Below, one piece after another: positions 44,916 to 57,004 of a stretch of DNA of 64,000 nt. The translations under genes and the position numbers were made by a program. Within the stretch, counting starts at the first letter, position 1; every line of letters begins with the position of its first letter. Where the stretch lies: the NCBI GenBank assembly GCA_001599595.1, contig BCHH01000013.1, positions 707,538-771,537 on the forward strand. The letters run 5' to 3'. The notes beneath the pieces are model-generated. The model made no database searches and was not told the origin of the DNA. It worked only from the letters and a program-made list of their open reading frames with translations. The DNA is from Beverwykella pulmonaria (lineage: Eukaryota > Ascomycota > Dothideomycetes > Pleosporales > Melanommataceae).

Positions 44916-47900
44916 CCAACCAGGACTTGAACAGGTGTGGGATGTAGAGTCTACATCTCCGAGCCTCACCGACATAGAGAGGTCATGTGAGCCTAGTGCT
45001 GCTGACAACCCGAGCTCACACCGGTCAGACAAGGAAACTGAGACAAAGAACAACAGCAGCAACACAGGGTGAAGGTGGGGTGCATGAAGTCCGTGGTTAG
45101 CCTCCAAATACCGGACCGACACATCGAAAAGCATCCAGATCATGAATATCACCCTGGAAGATTCAAAGCCGGATTTGCATTCTCTAAATTTAGCAGTCTA
45201 CCTCAACGCCATACTCCCCTCAATTCCCCGTCTGCGGTTCTCCGCCAATCTCGAGCAAGGTTGCGAATTTCAACATACATCGGCGTTCGCCTATGTTCGC
45301 CAATGCAAACACGTATTGCATGCATATCTTTATCCGCCACCTGACGTCCTCTTTGGGTAGTAGCTTCGTCTATTGTCCCACCTCCACTCGCCCTATCTCG
45401 GTTATCTCGCCGCATTCGGCAACTTATTGCGCCAAACCAGACCGCTAGACTGTGCCACGCCCAACGTTTCTCCAATCGTCATCAGAATCTAAGCATCCAT
45501 GGATCATGTTGTCCTTACTGTCGCCTCTGGCGGAATACCTATCATTTCTTTATCATCTTACCCGGCATCACCCGAATGCATCGCTGATTAATCTCTACAT
45601 CCTTGTTGATCTTCCTTACTGTGTCTTTTCATGACTTAGTACTACATCATCGGAGGCATTGGGAGGCAGGCAGCATTGGGATCGGGAATCTAAAAGTTGT
45701 CTGATTTGTGTCTACCAGTTTTTCCATCTTCTAGCTCTCAAAATATTAGTAGTGTTCGCTTTTCAGCTCAAATTGCTTCATTTTATTTGTACAAATGGAA
45801 ACAAAAGAGCATAATCTATGGTCTATAGATCTATAGATTGTTCGTTATATCTTGGTTAAAAATTTTGCATTTTACAATGAGACCTCTCTGCCGTGGTTGC
45901 ATTTATAGCTCGGAAAAGCAGATAAGTAGCTCTAAATGAAGTTGATTCAAACGATATAACTACCACACCACATCAGAATGCATAAACAGAAAATTCTTTT
46001 GCATGATGTATTCCTCCTGTTCTCCACCAATGCTCTACCCGAAACATCTATATCACTAATCGTTCAATACTATCGCCAAAGTCTCACTGTCATCTCTTTT
46101 AGAAATAAATACAATAAAATTCTCTGCAGCTAACCGTTGGTCAAGCTACTGAAGCCTGAAGCCTGAAGTGACGGCCTCTGCGACGATATAAGCCCGAATT
46201 CCTTAATTGTCTCCCTCTGATGACAGTATAAAATCCAATCGTTTAATTTGGCATCCATCTGCTAACACATCAAATTCGGCTTTCATGAGTTTGAAGATAG
46301 GTTGTGACTGTCCATCCCTTGCCGCCACACTTTTCGCTGCCTAAGGTGAACCTCAATTTCATCTTGCCCACGGGCGCTATGTTGCCTCGGGTACCTAAAT
46401 GATTTCTTGATTCAATCAAATTCGATATATCAAAGCCCAACTACCGAGTCAGGTTCGTCGATATGAGGTTGCATAGATAACAGATACTCATCATTTGCAA
46501 CAAACCGTATAATAACGGGCGTGCCATAAACCATAGCTTCCATCATGGTGATTGTGGACATTTCATCCCGCTCTGGAATGCTGGGAGGGTTCAACCGGGA
46601 AAACCTGGTGCTCCAGCTGCAAGGGTCGAGAAAGCGTGATTGATTTTTAAATGAACGAATTTAAGTAGTGTTGGTTTCTGCGGATGGGCACTATAGTAGG
46701 GTAGATGAACCGCCTCGGTAACTGTCATTATTAGTGCCTCAAGAATGATATCAAAGGTTAACGCAGGCGGTAAGAAAGGGTTGTCACTGGCCTCTGTGTT
46801 TCCTCTTACAAAGTGTCTTTAACCCCGATTATTTCCAGGTGTCCTTTCCCCTGGCATCTTCAGGAATGCCGAAAGACTCTAGGTCGCACCGTTCACATAC
46901 TCCAGAAAACTACGCGTTACTGTGTTGTTCTTCAATATTGTGATTGCTGGTACTTGTTTCAATGGAAGTCCGGCGTGGATTTGTATTATCGCTACCGGAG
47001 AACACGCTCCATGCTCTCTCAGCACATTTACCTCACTGTCAGTGCTCCTATGGATATTTTGGCCAAGGAAATCGATTCTCCTGGGATACGATGTGTCTTG
47101 ATGAAAGGTTCAGCACCGGAGATTATCAGATACAGCCCAAATATGTCGTTTACATCAATGTCTGGCGTAATAGTTTATCACCGCGCAATTATGTGTCCGA
47201 GTCTATATACCCTAGTTTTGTCGAAGAGGAACCTGAGGCGGTTGGTGGGTTTGACGCATCTTGTGAACAAACACCGACTCGCGAAGGTCTTGTGATGAAC
47301 GGATACTAGTTGTTGAAGGAGTGCGTTCCAGTTGAGGAATTTGGCTGTGTTTGATATATAAATCGGGATCCCAACTGACCGAATTCGCTCCGCAGGATGA
47401 AAGTATATTTTGGAGGCCAAATTAGAGGGAAGAGGTTGTGCAGGGGCTAGATCTCCATGGGAATGGTAGTAACAGGCCCTGTAGACACAAAGCCTAAGAG
47501 CCATAGTTCAAAGTATGGATAATCTGCGAGAATGTTGCCCCTCTCTATAGCTGCTTTGTCTTCTTTGTTCGACGTTTCGTCTTCGCTTGCAATCGCGATT
47601 GCCGGCCTGGCCTTCGTCTTAGATTTCCCAAGCATGTAGAGCCATATAAGCACAGAGTCTGGCTCCCTTCTTTCCTCAACTGATTTAGCTCGTGGTCGAT
47701 CTTAGGTGCAAGTTCTGTAATCGTTATTTACTGGGCCTTTAACACCCCAAAGGCTATGTCGCAAGTATTTTTGTCTTCACCAAGGATTCGCCTTGTAGTC
47801 GATTTCCATAGGGTTCGCTTCATCGACAGAATCTTCGAAATTCGTGTGAGATCGAAGGCGTTGCCGTGCTTTGTTGGAAATTTGGCATGAAAGAAGCACT

Positions 47901-48274
47901 TTATCTTGGCGTACATTCATCATGTGGGTTGTTCAGGATTGCGTTTCATTAGATACGGTAACTTGCTGCGGCGGAGGGGGAAAGATTGACGAAAAGTGTG
48001 GATCGGATGGGATATGGATGGGGAAAGGCATAGGATGAGAGAAGAACGATGCATTGAGCAACAGCAGGCTGGCTTTCAAGCAAGAAGTCTTTTGATAAGA
48101 ACAAATCATGCGACTAACTAGCTAACTGATACGGTAGATGTACCATTTATGTGTTACCCAAGATTAGAGGCTATATTGTTGTTACCCGCAATCTCTCTCC
48201 TAAACCAGCTCAATCACTACGCACTTTTTATTATCCTACTCCAATCCCCAATGCCACCAGCCCACCACCTCCTC
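44916..48274. other. Gene-poor AT-rich spacer, about 3.4 kb
   Basis: No supported gene. The AT-rich core (about 45700-46700) is almost without open frames. At 46813-47309 two overlapping plus-strand frames of 121-160 codons have mixed composition and may be remnants. 47447-47916 contains short minus-strand frames only. Confidence 0.4.
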
Positions 48275-50044
48275 TTACTCCAACTTCCCCCCTACCAACC
48301 CATCCTCTTTCCTCCTCCATCTCCTCAACCTCCACCTCCTAGCCGCCCTACTCAACCGTCCTAATTGAGCCCAAAACGCCCACCAAAACAGTATCACGAT
48401 CAAGACCCCTGATACCACAAAGAACACCCAAAACAGCCTTTCCCCTGGCAAAAATTCATTGCTCATTGACAGTAAAGAGGCAGTGAATGATAGTGGGACA
48501 AAAACGAGCGCTATGCTAGATAATCGGATAGTGAGGTCGGCTTTGAGGACTGAGTGTTGGGCTTCGAGAAGCGAGAACGCACCCATGACTACCGGCAGCA
48601 GCGACTGTATTCTATCCCTCAGTAACAATAAGTGCTGTCTTGTACTTTCTAGATCGACCTCCACCCCTCCATCACCCAGCGACCCTAAGACTTCCAAATT
48701 CCAGAGTACTTGCTCGAGGTAGAAATAGATGCGCCGCCGCCATGCATTCACGTCGGAGAGCAGACCGCGTAAAGCGGTTACTTCTTTGTAAATTGTTTCG
48801 GAGCGGGGATGCGCTTCCATTTGCTCGAAGCGTAGTAGCCCATTTTCGAGTTTCGAGACGATGGAGACGAGGTACTCTAATTGCAAATTCCAGTGGGAAG
48901 TGAGGATGTGTAAGGCCGGGAGGGTGGAGGTGCGTGGGTCTTTCAACGCTTTTTGAAAGTTAATTTGGGTAATTTTTCTTTGTTTTGATATAGGAGTGGG
49001 AGAGGTGAGCAGCCAATGGTGCGTTATATCATCGAGCATGTTTCGAGGACAAGATGCTAAGGGAGAATCCGATGGAGGCCAGGAAGAGAAATCTAAATAC
49101 CCATCCAAGTACGCAGTGTTAGGACAGGATATGTGTGTCCAGGGGTGTGTGGCCTGGCTAATCCAAGGCTTGAATTGGAGGGCGGAGGTTGATTCTTCAT
49201 CAACCAGTAGAATAGATACCCAAGCCTCATCCTCCTCATCCCCTTCCGTATCGTCTTCTTCCTTCTCCGTTTCTTCTGGTCGCTTCCCGTCCCCATTCTC
49301 ACACTGAAACGCCTCTGCTTCAGGATTCGAAGGTGGGCCCCGCCACCAAACCCCCAAATTCCTCCTCACACACCCAGTAAACCTCCCGTCATGATGATCC
49401 ACCGTAGTAACTAACCTCTTGACATTTCCCCCCATCAAAATCTTGTACTCCCCATTCCTCGGCGCGCTCCCCTCAAACGTTCTAATCTCATGGTACACAA
49501 AAGTAGCAAACCTCGTCTCTTTTCCCAGAGAAGGCAGACGACGCATAGTATGATACCCTGTCAGGAAATTCTGTGTCCGATCAGGATCGAACTTGAGATA
49601 CTCAACGAAGAACCGCGGATCGATGTTGAAGTGCTCGCCCAGCGCGGAAATGTACGGCAGTGAGAGATCGGATAAGATGTACATTCTGCCTTTGACCTTG
49701 CCTTTCTCGCGATCGTGTTTCTCTTCTATGCGTTGGTTTTGATTCAGAGCCCGTGATGAGGATATGGACAACCAATACTCCCTCAATCTCTCCACGCTCT
49801 CAACATCTACGCCCTCAACCCCACTCTCCCTAATCTCGAGCAATTTAATCCTTGTAGGAAATTCGGGAACATGGGGCAGCCCATGCAGCAGCTTTAAACT
49901 CGGGTACCGCGTGCAGTGACGCTGAACCCTGTGCAGGTACGACGTGTCTGTTTCTTTACATCCGCTAAACGTCTTCATTTCGTATGTCAGCCCGAAGACA
50001 ATGAGATTGTATAGTTGGTGAAGTGTGAGGAAGGAGGGGTGCAT
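48275..50044 (-). CDS. CorA-like Mg2+ transporter-domain protein, fungal type without GMN
   Basis: A single minus-strand exon of 589 aa. The N-terminal two thirds is soluble. It includes the pattern LSLPYISALGEHFNIDPRFF with VEYLKFDPDRTQ, typical of the fungal CorA-like cytoplasmic domain, and a low-complexity acidic insert (TEKEEDDTEGDEEDEAW). Long helices follow (LRFEQMEAHPRSETIYKEV; LLLLRDRIQSLLPVV). Two C-terminal TM helices are seen, SSIALVFVPLSFTASLLSMS and RLFWVFFVVSGVLIVILFWW, followed by a strongly basic tail. The canonical pore motif GMN at the end of TM1 is replaced by LSMS, so ion transport cannot be assumed. Many fungal genomes carry such divergent copies of unknown function. Confidence 0.83.
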   Translation of the reverse strand: MHPSFLTLHQLYNLIVFGLTYEMKTFSGCKETDTSYLHRVQRHCTRYPSLKLLHGLPHVPEFPTRIKLLEIRESGVEGVDVESVERLREYWLSISSSRALNQNQRIEEKHDREKGKVKGRMYILSDLSLPYISALGEHFNIDPRFFVEYLKFDPDRTQNFLTGYHTMRRLPSLGKETRFATFVYHEIRTFEGSAPRNGEYKILMGGNVKRLVTTVDHHDGRFTGCVRRNLGVWWRGPPSNPEAEAFQCENGDGKRPEETEKEEDDTEGDEEDEAWVSILLVDEESTSALQFKPWISQATHPWTHISCPNTAYLDGYLDFSSWPPSDSPLASCPRNMLDDITHHWLLTSPTPISKQRKITQINFQKALKDPRTSTLPALHILTSHWNLQLEYLVSIVSKLENGLLRFEQMEAHPRSETIYKEVTALRGLLSDVNAWRRRIYFYLEQVLWNLEVLGSLGDGGVEVDLESTRQHLLLLRDRIQSLLPVVMGAFSLLEAQHSVLKADLTIRLSSIALVFVPLSFTASLLSMSNEFLPGERLFWVFFVVSGVLIVILFWWAFWAQLGRLSRAARRWRLRRWRRKEDGLVGGKLE

Positions 50045-50415
50045 TTGGTCGTCGAGATGGGAGGTGGTGGTGGAGTGTGACGCCAGAGGTGGTGGTTGGC
50101 CAATGAAAGGACGAGAGGCTGTCTCTGCTGGATAAGGAGACAGGGTTTGCGAATCGCAAAAGGGGAGTACTTCTACAAGCTAACAGGAGACAGTTCGTGT
50201 TTACACGGATGCATGGATTGAAAATTGAAAGGTATCAGATCGGCAAAGGCATCGATCAACTCGCCCACGAAATATGCGAGTAGCAGTGCCCTTAAATTCC
50301 TCGTACACCAAATGACCAGAACGCCGTAGAATATGGGAAGACGTACAAGAGCCCGGGCAGACACACCACTATACTATTTCCAGTCAGGAGCCTTAGGAAA
50401 CATCTAGATTATATC
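50045..50415. other. Spacer between corA-like gene and pwp2
   Basis: 370 bases, no coding signal. It contains the corA-like promoter and the pwp2 3' flank. Confidence 0.5.
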
Positions 50416-53295
50416 TCAACCAAATCCCACCCAGCCATCTTCATCTTCATCCTCCTCTTCATCTCCGTCCGCCATCTCCTCATCACCAACTACAACTTCG
50501 ACCGCATTTCCAAAATCCAACGTTTTCATTTTCTCCTTCGACTCCACAGGTTGTGCAAGCAGATACTCGATCCGATAGATATTCTCATCCGCGAGCCGCG
50601 CAAGCTCAGTTTGTATACGCTTTACTGCTTTCTCCACACTTCGCAATTCTGCCTCTAGCCCAGCTTTATTATCTTTCATCCACCTTCCATGCTTGCTCAA
50701 CAAGGATTCGATCCACATTAAGTTGAACTCCAGATGTGGGGACTCATCAGCTTGCACAGCGACAAAGCGGAGCAGGCGGCCGAGGTACACGGTAGGCATG
50801 TCTTTGACTACGAAAGCAATGTCAGAGACTGGCGTGGATTCGTAGACGCGGCGAATGAGGTTGCGCTCGTTCAGGCGGAATGCCATGACTATGGCTTTGA
50901 GATATTCTTTCTGCGCGAGAGTGGACAACGTTGTTGCGGGTGTGACGGTGATGTCGAGGTCAAAAGGATCGAATTGGAAGACGGTGTCTAGGGAGTAGAT
51001 GAGAAGTCCTTCTGTAGATGCAGCGCAGAATGCTCGTCCTGTGGGTGAAAATGCTACGTCCGGTACCCGAACCTCAGGTCGAGTTCTTCGTGCCCCATCG
51101 CCACGTTGTGCACCGGGGAGAGTGTGGTCTCTGCGATCTTCGGGATCTGATGCCTCGCCTTGGTTGTCTATTTCGCCTTGTGGCCCGGCTTCCGTGAGGA
51201 GTTTACTGTTGAGGAATTCTTGCGTCCCGTCAAGCGACAGATTGACGGACACTGTGAACTTTTTGGCTAGCACTCCTGATTGAGCATCGTAGAGGCAAAT
51301 ATACTTGCTATTGCCGCCTGCAAGTACGCAGGTGCCATCAGCGCTATACTTCACTGCTGTGAAGCTCTTCGTGCCGGCAGCGGTTGCGGCAGTTCTCCTA
51401 TCCGACATCTTGCGACCGCCAGATACGTCCCGACGAGCGTCTACACCGTTTTGCTGAGCAGCGTCGGACACAGACCAGAATGTTAATTGACCATCAAGTG
51501 TTGTAACAGCTATTTGTTTCGAGTCTGGCCGGAACGCAATGCACAGAACGTCTGCCATGAGTTGGAGGGGCTCACTTGTTTGTGTGCGAGCGAATATACT
51601 CCATATGCGAACAGTATGGTCCCAGCTTCCACTGACAAGTGTGCCGCCATCGGGGGCGAATGCAAGTGAAGAGACGGGTCCTTCATGCCCGGACAATCGA
51701 TCCAGTAGCTGACCTGTTTGGACGGACCAAATGTGGATGTCAAAAGAGTCGATAGAACCTGCGCAGACAACCTCGCCACTAGGATCAACCGCCAGAGAAG
51801 AGAAGGACAGCCTCGTAGGCGCTGTGAAAGTCCGGAAATTTCGATACCTGATCAGATCCCAAGCTCTTATCGATCCATCCAGACCGGCTGTGAACAGAAC
51901 ATTCCCCCTCTTGGCAAATTCGCAGGCAGTGACCCCGCTGCTATGTTCTGTGAAGGTTACGATGCAGAAACCGGAGTTGACGTCCCAGACCTTAATCTTC
52001 CCATCGTCTGCAGCAGTGATGATACGCTGGCCTTCGGGTGAATAAGCGATGGTGTTCATGGAATCGAAATGTCCCTGTTGCTTCAGAATATAAGATTCAG
52101 ACTGCCATTCCCAGACTAATAACTGGCCTAGCTTGGAGGCGCCAAATGCAAGCCATTCTCCCGTCTTGTTAATTGCGACAAAGTCAATGTCATTCTGGGA
52201 GATGCTATTTGCCGTCAGCATTCTTCAACATTTGGAGTATCATTAGACTTACTTCAGATTCTGTATTTGGCTGAAGTCTGGAAGCTCGTGAATGGTGAAA
52301 ATACCATTAGAAAAGCCAGTGACGAGCAGCTTCGTTTCAGGGTGGAACCCGGCGCAAGTGACGTGGGCGTTATTTTGCAGAAAGTAGTGTCGGTCCGCAA
52401 TTCTCCACTGCATATCTTCCTCGTCCCCTTCCACATCGTCTGGAGCACTGTGCCGTAGCATGTACTTCCACACGAAGAGCGCGCCATCCTTACTGACTGT
52501 GTATATCTGACCAAAATGTCAGTCTCGCCGTTCTCCCATCTATCCCACTGCATTCGTACCCACCGTTTCCTGGTCTTTGGAGAACCACGCGCCCATGACT
52601 CCTTGCTTGTGCCCTGATAATGTGGTCGGGTCAAAGCCATCTTCCGGGTCTGTACTCCATATGCGCGATGTCAAGTCCCTTGACGCGCTGAGAAAAAATC
52701 GCGAATCGCTCGACCATTCAATGCTTTGTACGGTATCGAAATGCCCGACGTAGACACGATGTCTGACAAATGGCGCAAACTCCAAGTCTCCGTCCGCTAT
52801 GTCCGGCGTCGAAGGGGTATGCCAGACTTCAATCTTCCTTCCGATGGCTGCAGCAAAAAGTCGCCCAGAGGGTGCAAAGGCGAGAGCGGACACGTCGCCC
52901 TTGAACGAGAAGTGGTACAGGGCTATCCGGCGAGGCACGTTCGTAAGAATTGCGTGGCCATCCTCGTCCACGGAAAGAAGGAGGTTTCCGCGAGGGTTTA
53001 GGGCGAGTCTACTGATGTTTCTTCGGTGCGCAAACGGGAGGGTGTAGGATTTGGAGCTGGACACGCGCAATTAGCCCCTTCCATGTGATGCTTTTCGTTG
53101 AGATGATATACGCACTTGACAAGATCAAATATAGACACCCTGTTTCCGACGGGGGAAAGAAGACATGTCCCATCCGGTGTGAAGAGAAGATTGCCTTTGC
53201 TGTAGACGGTGCCCAGCAAGTTGGAGAACTAGAGTCACCAGTTAACTGTGGAAATTAATATGGTACATATTACATACCTGGAAATCTGTCTTCAT
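50416..53295 (-). CDS. pwp2: Pwp2/Utp1, WD-repeat U3 snoRNP (SSU processome) subunit
   Basis: Five minus-strand exons, 53278-53295, 53116-53228, 52564-53056, 52253-52506 and 50416-52204, give 888 aa. Pwp2 belongs to the UTP-B subcomplex and is required for early 18S pre-rRNA processing in the nucleolus. The first exon codes only MKTDFQ. Tandem WD repeats fill most of the protein, for example SIEWSSDSRFFLSASRDLTS, YTVSKDGALFVWKY, WLAFGASKLGQLLVWEWQSE, AYSPEGQRIITAADDGKIKV and AFAPDGGTLVSGSWDHTVRI. The family block SYILKQQGHFDSMN is clear. The C-terminal Utp12 domain holds LRLLRFVAVQ-like helices and ends in a long acidic tail (EEMADGDEEEDEDEDGWVGF). All junctions were placed by matching the WD pattern. 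Confidence 0.95.
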
Positions 53296-53705
53296 CGTCG
53301 AGTACCCAGCTCACGCACTCGGGTCAAGCTGTCATGGCGTCGCGGGGAAGTCTGCGGGGACATTCACGGCTTCGACTTTTTTTTGGCGCTCGGACCCTCC
53401 AAGCTCCAACGGCGGCAGGTCCCCTAGCGCGCCTTTCCGCTTCAGGGCTAGTGCTTGCCGAAGGGAGACGTGCAGAGAAAGGGGACGCCAAATTATCCAC
53501 AACCACCGCGACAACACCATCGTCCAGCAGCCAGAGCCCGAACAAACACTCTCCTCCCGCCTCACTCACGCATCCATCCCACCAAGCCCAAGGCAGCCTC
53601 ATACGGTACACCTCCGGTTACAGCCTGCTCTTGGACCCGCCTCCACTCACTGACTGCGCCAGATCCGCACTTCTCCACACACCAGGTTGCACGCAGGACA
53701 GCACC
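53296..53705. promoter_or_regulatory. 410-bp divergent promoter between pwp2 and the septin
   Basis: The ATGs of pwp2 (53295) and the septin (53706) point away from each other with 410 bases between. The septin side is C-rich on the plus strand, as is usual for fungal 5' UTRs. No single element is convincing. Confidence 0.45.
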
Positions 53706-55122
53706 ATGGCCGATACCCTCTCCCCAATTGGCATTGCCAATGTGCGTCTCTCCCATCCTCAAGCTATTCGTGCCTCTTGCTAACACCTTGCTGTAGTTGC
53801 CCAACCAGCGGTATGTCTCAAAGCCACGAACACGCAATGCTTGGACCTAACATTCAGCAGACACAAGATCGTCGCGAAGCGTGGTGCCGCCTTCACTGTT
53901 ATGGTATGCATTGAGCAAGCTCGACTCAGTATGATCTGCTCTTCTAACTAAGCTGCAGGTTGCTGGCGAGTCCGGACTCGGAAAGACCACCTTCATCAAC
54001 ACCCTCTTTTCCACCACCATCAAGAACTACGCCGACCATAAGCGTCGGCACAACAAGCAGGTCGATAAGACTGTCGAGATTGAAATCACAAAGGCTGAGC
54101 TCGAGGAGAAGTTCTTCAAGGGTACGCAGAGCCTAAGGTGTCTTGGCCAACGTTGTGTATACTGACATGCGCCAGTCCGCCTTACCGTTATCGACACCCC
54201 AGGCTTCGGAGACTACGTGAACAACCGCGACTCGTGGCAGCCTATCATCGAGTTCCTGGACGACCAGCACGAGTCGTATATGTTGCAGGAGCAGCAGCCG
54301 CGCCGCAACGACAAGATCGACTTGCGTGTTCACGCGTGCCTGTATTTCATCCGACCCACCGGCCACACCCTGAAGCCCCTGGACATTGAAGTGATGAAGA
54401 GGCTCTGTACCCGTGTGAACCTGATTCCTGTCGTTGCCAAGGCAGATACATTGAGCCCAACCGACCTTGCCAAGTTCAAGACAAGGGTGCGTTACCTGTG
54501 TTGCCAAATTTTTTTTGGAATGAATACCGCTAATACCGCATAGGTGCGCGCCGTCCTCGAGGCCCAGGGTATCAAGTTCTATCAGCCGCCGCTCGAGGAT
54601 GATGACGAAGCTGCTCTCGCCCACGCCCGCGGTTTGATCACCGCCATGCCATTCTCCGTCATTGGCTCCGAGAAGGACGTCCAGACAAACGACGGCCGCA
54701 CCGTCAAAGGCCGACAATACGCCTGGGGTGTTGCCGAGGTGGAGAATGAGGAACACTGCGACTTTAAGAAGCTCCGCGCCATCCTCATCCGAACCCACAT
54801 GCTCGACCTGATCCACACCACCGAGGAGAACCACTACGAGGCATACCGTGCGCAGCAGATGGAGACGAGGAAGTTTGGCGAAGCCCGCCCGCGGAAGCTC
54901 GACAACCCCAAATTCAAGGAGGAGGAAGAAGCTCTCCGCAAGCGCTTCACGGAGCAGGTCAAGGTCGAGGAGCAGCGATTCAGGCAGTGGGAACAGAAGC
55001 TCATCTCAGAGCGCGACCGTCTCAACAAAGACCTGGAGCAAAGTCATGCCATCATCAAGCAGCTCGAGGGCGAGGTCGACAACCTCCAGGGCAGCGTCAA
55101 CCGGTCCCATGGCCGTCGCTAA
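53706..55122 (+). CDS. aspC: Septin, Cdc12/AspC type
   Basis: Six exons, 53706-53741, 53797-53810, 53861-53903, 53959-54121, 54176-54486 and 54544-55122, give 381 aa. It starts MADTLSPIGIANLPNQRHKI, the short N-terminus and polybasic region typical of Cdc12. GTPase motifs are G1 GESGLGKTT (residues 34-42), G3 DTPGFGD (about 92-98) and G4 AKAD. The septin unique element is seen in GRQYAWGVAEVENEEHCDF. A C-terminal coiled coil (about residues 325-375, for example RFRQWEQKLISERDRLNKDL) is the partner-binding tail. Septins polymerise into filaments at septa, hyphal tips and branch sites. Exon 2 is only 14 nt and exon 3 43 nt, so automated models may miss the start. Confidence 0.94.
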
Positions 55123-55476
55123 ACTTGTCTTGGGGCGTAGTGGGAGTTTGTTCTTCACATTTCAGCCGCACAGAAGGCTCGCCAGGAGTCTTGCATCACA
55201 TCTTCCCCTTCAAGATTCCCCTCCTTTCTCCTTCATATGTTTGTAATGTCGCGTAGCGACGGGGTTTTGGCTTGAATGGCTTGGGTGGAATAGTTCGGGT
55301 CTGCGGACCATGTCTTCCACGTTGTGTTTCGAGAGGCAAGTTCAGAAGCTGTCAGACAAGTAACTACTCTAGGACTTGTAGATTAATTGAATTGGTTGCG
55401 ACTGGTCGCATTATGGTGCTGTTATCGAACTACTACTGGAAAGTATGGTACGATGACTCGGTTGAACTCGGTTGCC
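55123..55476. other. Convergent 3' spacer
   Basis: 350 bases between the septin stop and the minus-strand hypothetical gene; 3' flanks only. Confidence 0.5.
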
Positions 55477-56235
55477 TCACTTGATATTCAAACCCCCAAA
55501 CGCGCGATCTATTTCATCTGCCTCTCTTGAATCCTGCGGACCATCTCTCCTCTCAATCAACCCTTTGATCCCCACACTCGTCCTCCGCTCCGGCTGCTGA
55601 GGTCTGCCCACTCCGTGTCCCTCTGCCATTACGACATCCTGCCTTTGCTGCCCCGAGTCCGCTGCTTTATCGCTCTCCGGCACCAACAACTTGACATCCC
55701 CATCCAACCACCCCGGCGCCACGCGTCTCTTCTCCGCTAGATCGGCTGCCCGCCTCCTCTCTTCCCACTCTCTCAACGTAGTCTTTGCTGACGATTCGAG
55801 GGAGGCGAGGTGCGATTGCAACGCGAGGCAGGATGTGAGAATCGAGTCTGGGGTCGCGGTTACGCCGGTGCTAGAGACAATGTAGGCCGGGGGTTGTTGG
55901 GGATCTGTGGAGTCGTTTTGAGCGGGGGAGAGGATCGAGGGCGGTAGCGAGTAGGGGAGTTGTTTGTAGGTGTAGGGGAGGGTTGTTGCAGTGGGAAGGG
56001 ATAGAAAGGGGGATACGGTTAAGGGCACTTGGGCGAGGAGGGGGTGTGGGTCTGTGTAGGTGGTGTTAGCTTTGGCTTCCGGATCGTGTCTTATTGTGAA
56101 TAATGCTGAGAGTGTGCTGTTTGAGGTAATGCCCGGTTCGTGGGCTGCTCTCAAGATTCGAGATGGCGGGGCGCGAGCGGGTGTGGCATTGGGAAGGCAA
56201 TGCTGGAGAGCGTGCGGCTCGAGGAGATGCTTCAC
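55477..56235 (-). CDS. Hypothetical protein, start unresolved
   Basis: A minus-strand open frame of about 250 codons. Its upstream limit here is a GTG; there is no in-frame ATG before residue 200, so the real start probably sits in an upstream exon. A plausible acceptor is the TTTTAG ending at about 56250. The body looks coding: PSRILRAAHEPGITSNSTLS, LFTIRHDPEAKANTTYTDPH, TLPYTYKQLPYSLPPSIL, a short helical segment (LASLESSAKTTLREWEERRR) and a conserved-looking end, RTSVGIKGLIERRDGPQDSR and EIDRAFGGLNIK. There is no signal peptide or TM segment. I do not recognise the family; the short coiled helix suggests a subunit of a complex. Confidence 0.6.
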   Translation of the reverse strand: MKHLLEPHALQHCLPNATPARAPPSRILRAAHEPGITSNSTLSALFTIRHDPEAKANTTYTDPHPLLAQVPLTVSPFLSLPTATTLPYTYKQLPYSLPPSILSPAQNDSTDPQQPPAYIVSSTGVTATPDSILTSCLALQSHLASLESSAKTTLREWEERRRAADLAEKRRVAPGWLDGDVKLLVPESDKAADSGQQRQDVVMAEGHGVGRPQQPERRTSVGIKGLIERRDGPQDSREADEIDRAFGGLNIK

Positions 56236-57004
56236 ATGCAGGCTGCTCTAAAACCTGGAAAGAGCCGGGTGCGAGCGAGCCTGAGCAATTGTGGAGCTCA
56301 GCATGCACTCTCTCGCCATCCGCTGTTTGCTTCATCCCAAGGATCACCACTGCTCACTCCTCCCGAGCCTTCTCCACGCGACCAATTCAGGAACATCTCA
56401 TCCCCTTAATCGCATGGATACACGACCGACCGACCGGCCGACCGAATCCTTCAACTCCCGTCGCGAAAGTGCATTGCGGGGACAGGCGTCCGGAGCTGCG
56501 GTGCGGTGCGGTACGTACGGCAGTAACAGTGTGGATGCGGATCTGGGGTCTGGGGAAAGGACTTAGGTTTGGGGACTCACGTTCGTCGTGCATATTGGAT
56601 CGTCGGAGGTGGCGGAGTTGCGGCTCTGAGGGGCCGGGTAAATTGCGTGCGGGACGTTGTGGGAGGCCTGGGCGGGCTTCGTGAGGTGTGGAGTGTGAAG
56701 TGGGTTGTGATTGCGGAGCTGCTATTAGCCAGCAAGGTGCACGAACGCACGTGACTGTATGTACCCGAACGTGTGGGGCATGGACAAGATGGAATGATCA
56801 GCGTAAGGAAATTCTATCATTCGCCAATGAGAGCAGAAGGATCGGTTTTTAGAGTATTTCGTATGTCAAGGGATAGCACTTTTATATACAGTACGAAGAT
56901 GGCTGATCGAGAACCCGTCGATTGTTCCTGGAGAACGCCACTTTGTTTGTTCCAAACCAATTCTGCATGCTCGCTACGACCGACATGCTTTCAAGGCCTG
57001 CCGT
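56236..57004. other. Spacer upstream of the 55477-56235 gene and downstream of the AA9 gene
   Basis: About 770 bases. It probably includes the 5' exon and promoter of the hypothetical gene on the minus strand. The rest is the AA9 3' flank. Confidence 0.4.

Noticed and set aside
46813..47309. Two overlapping plus-strand frames (121 and 160 codons)
   Set aside because: Neither frame is clearly better than the other, and neither carries a domain or good gene ends.
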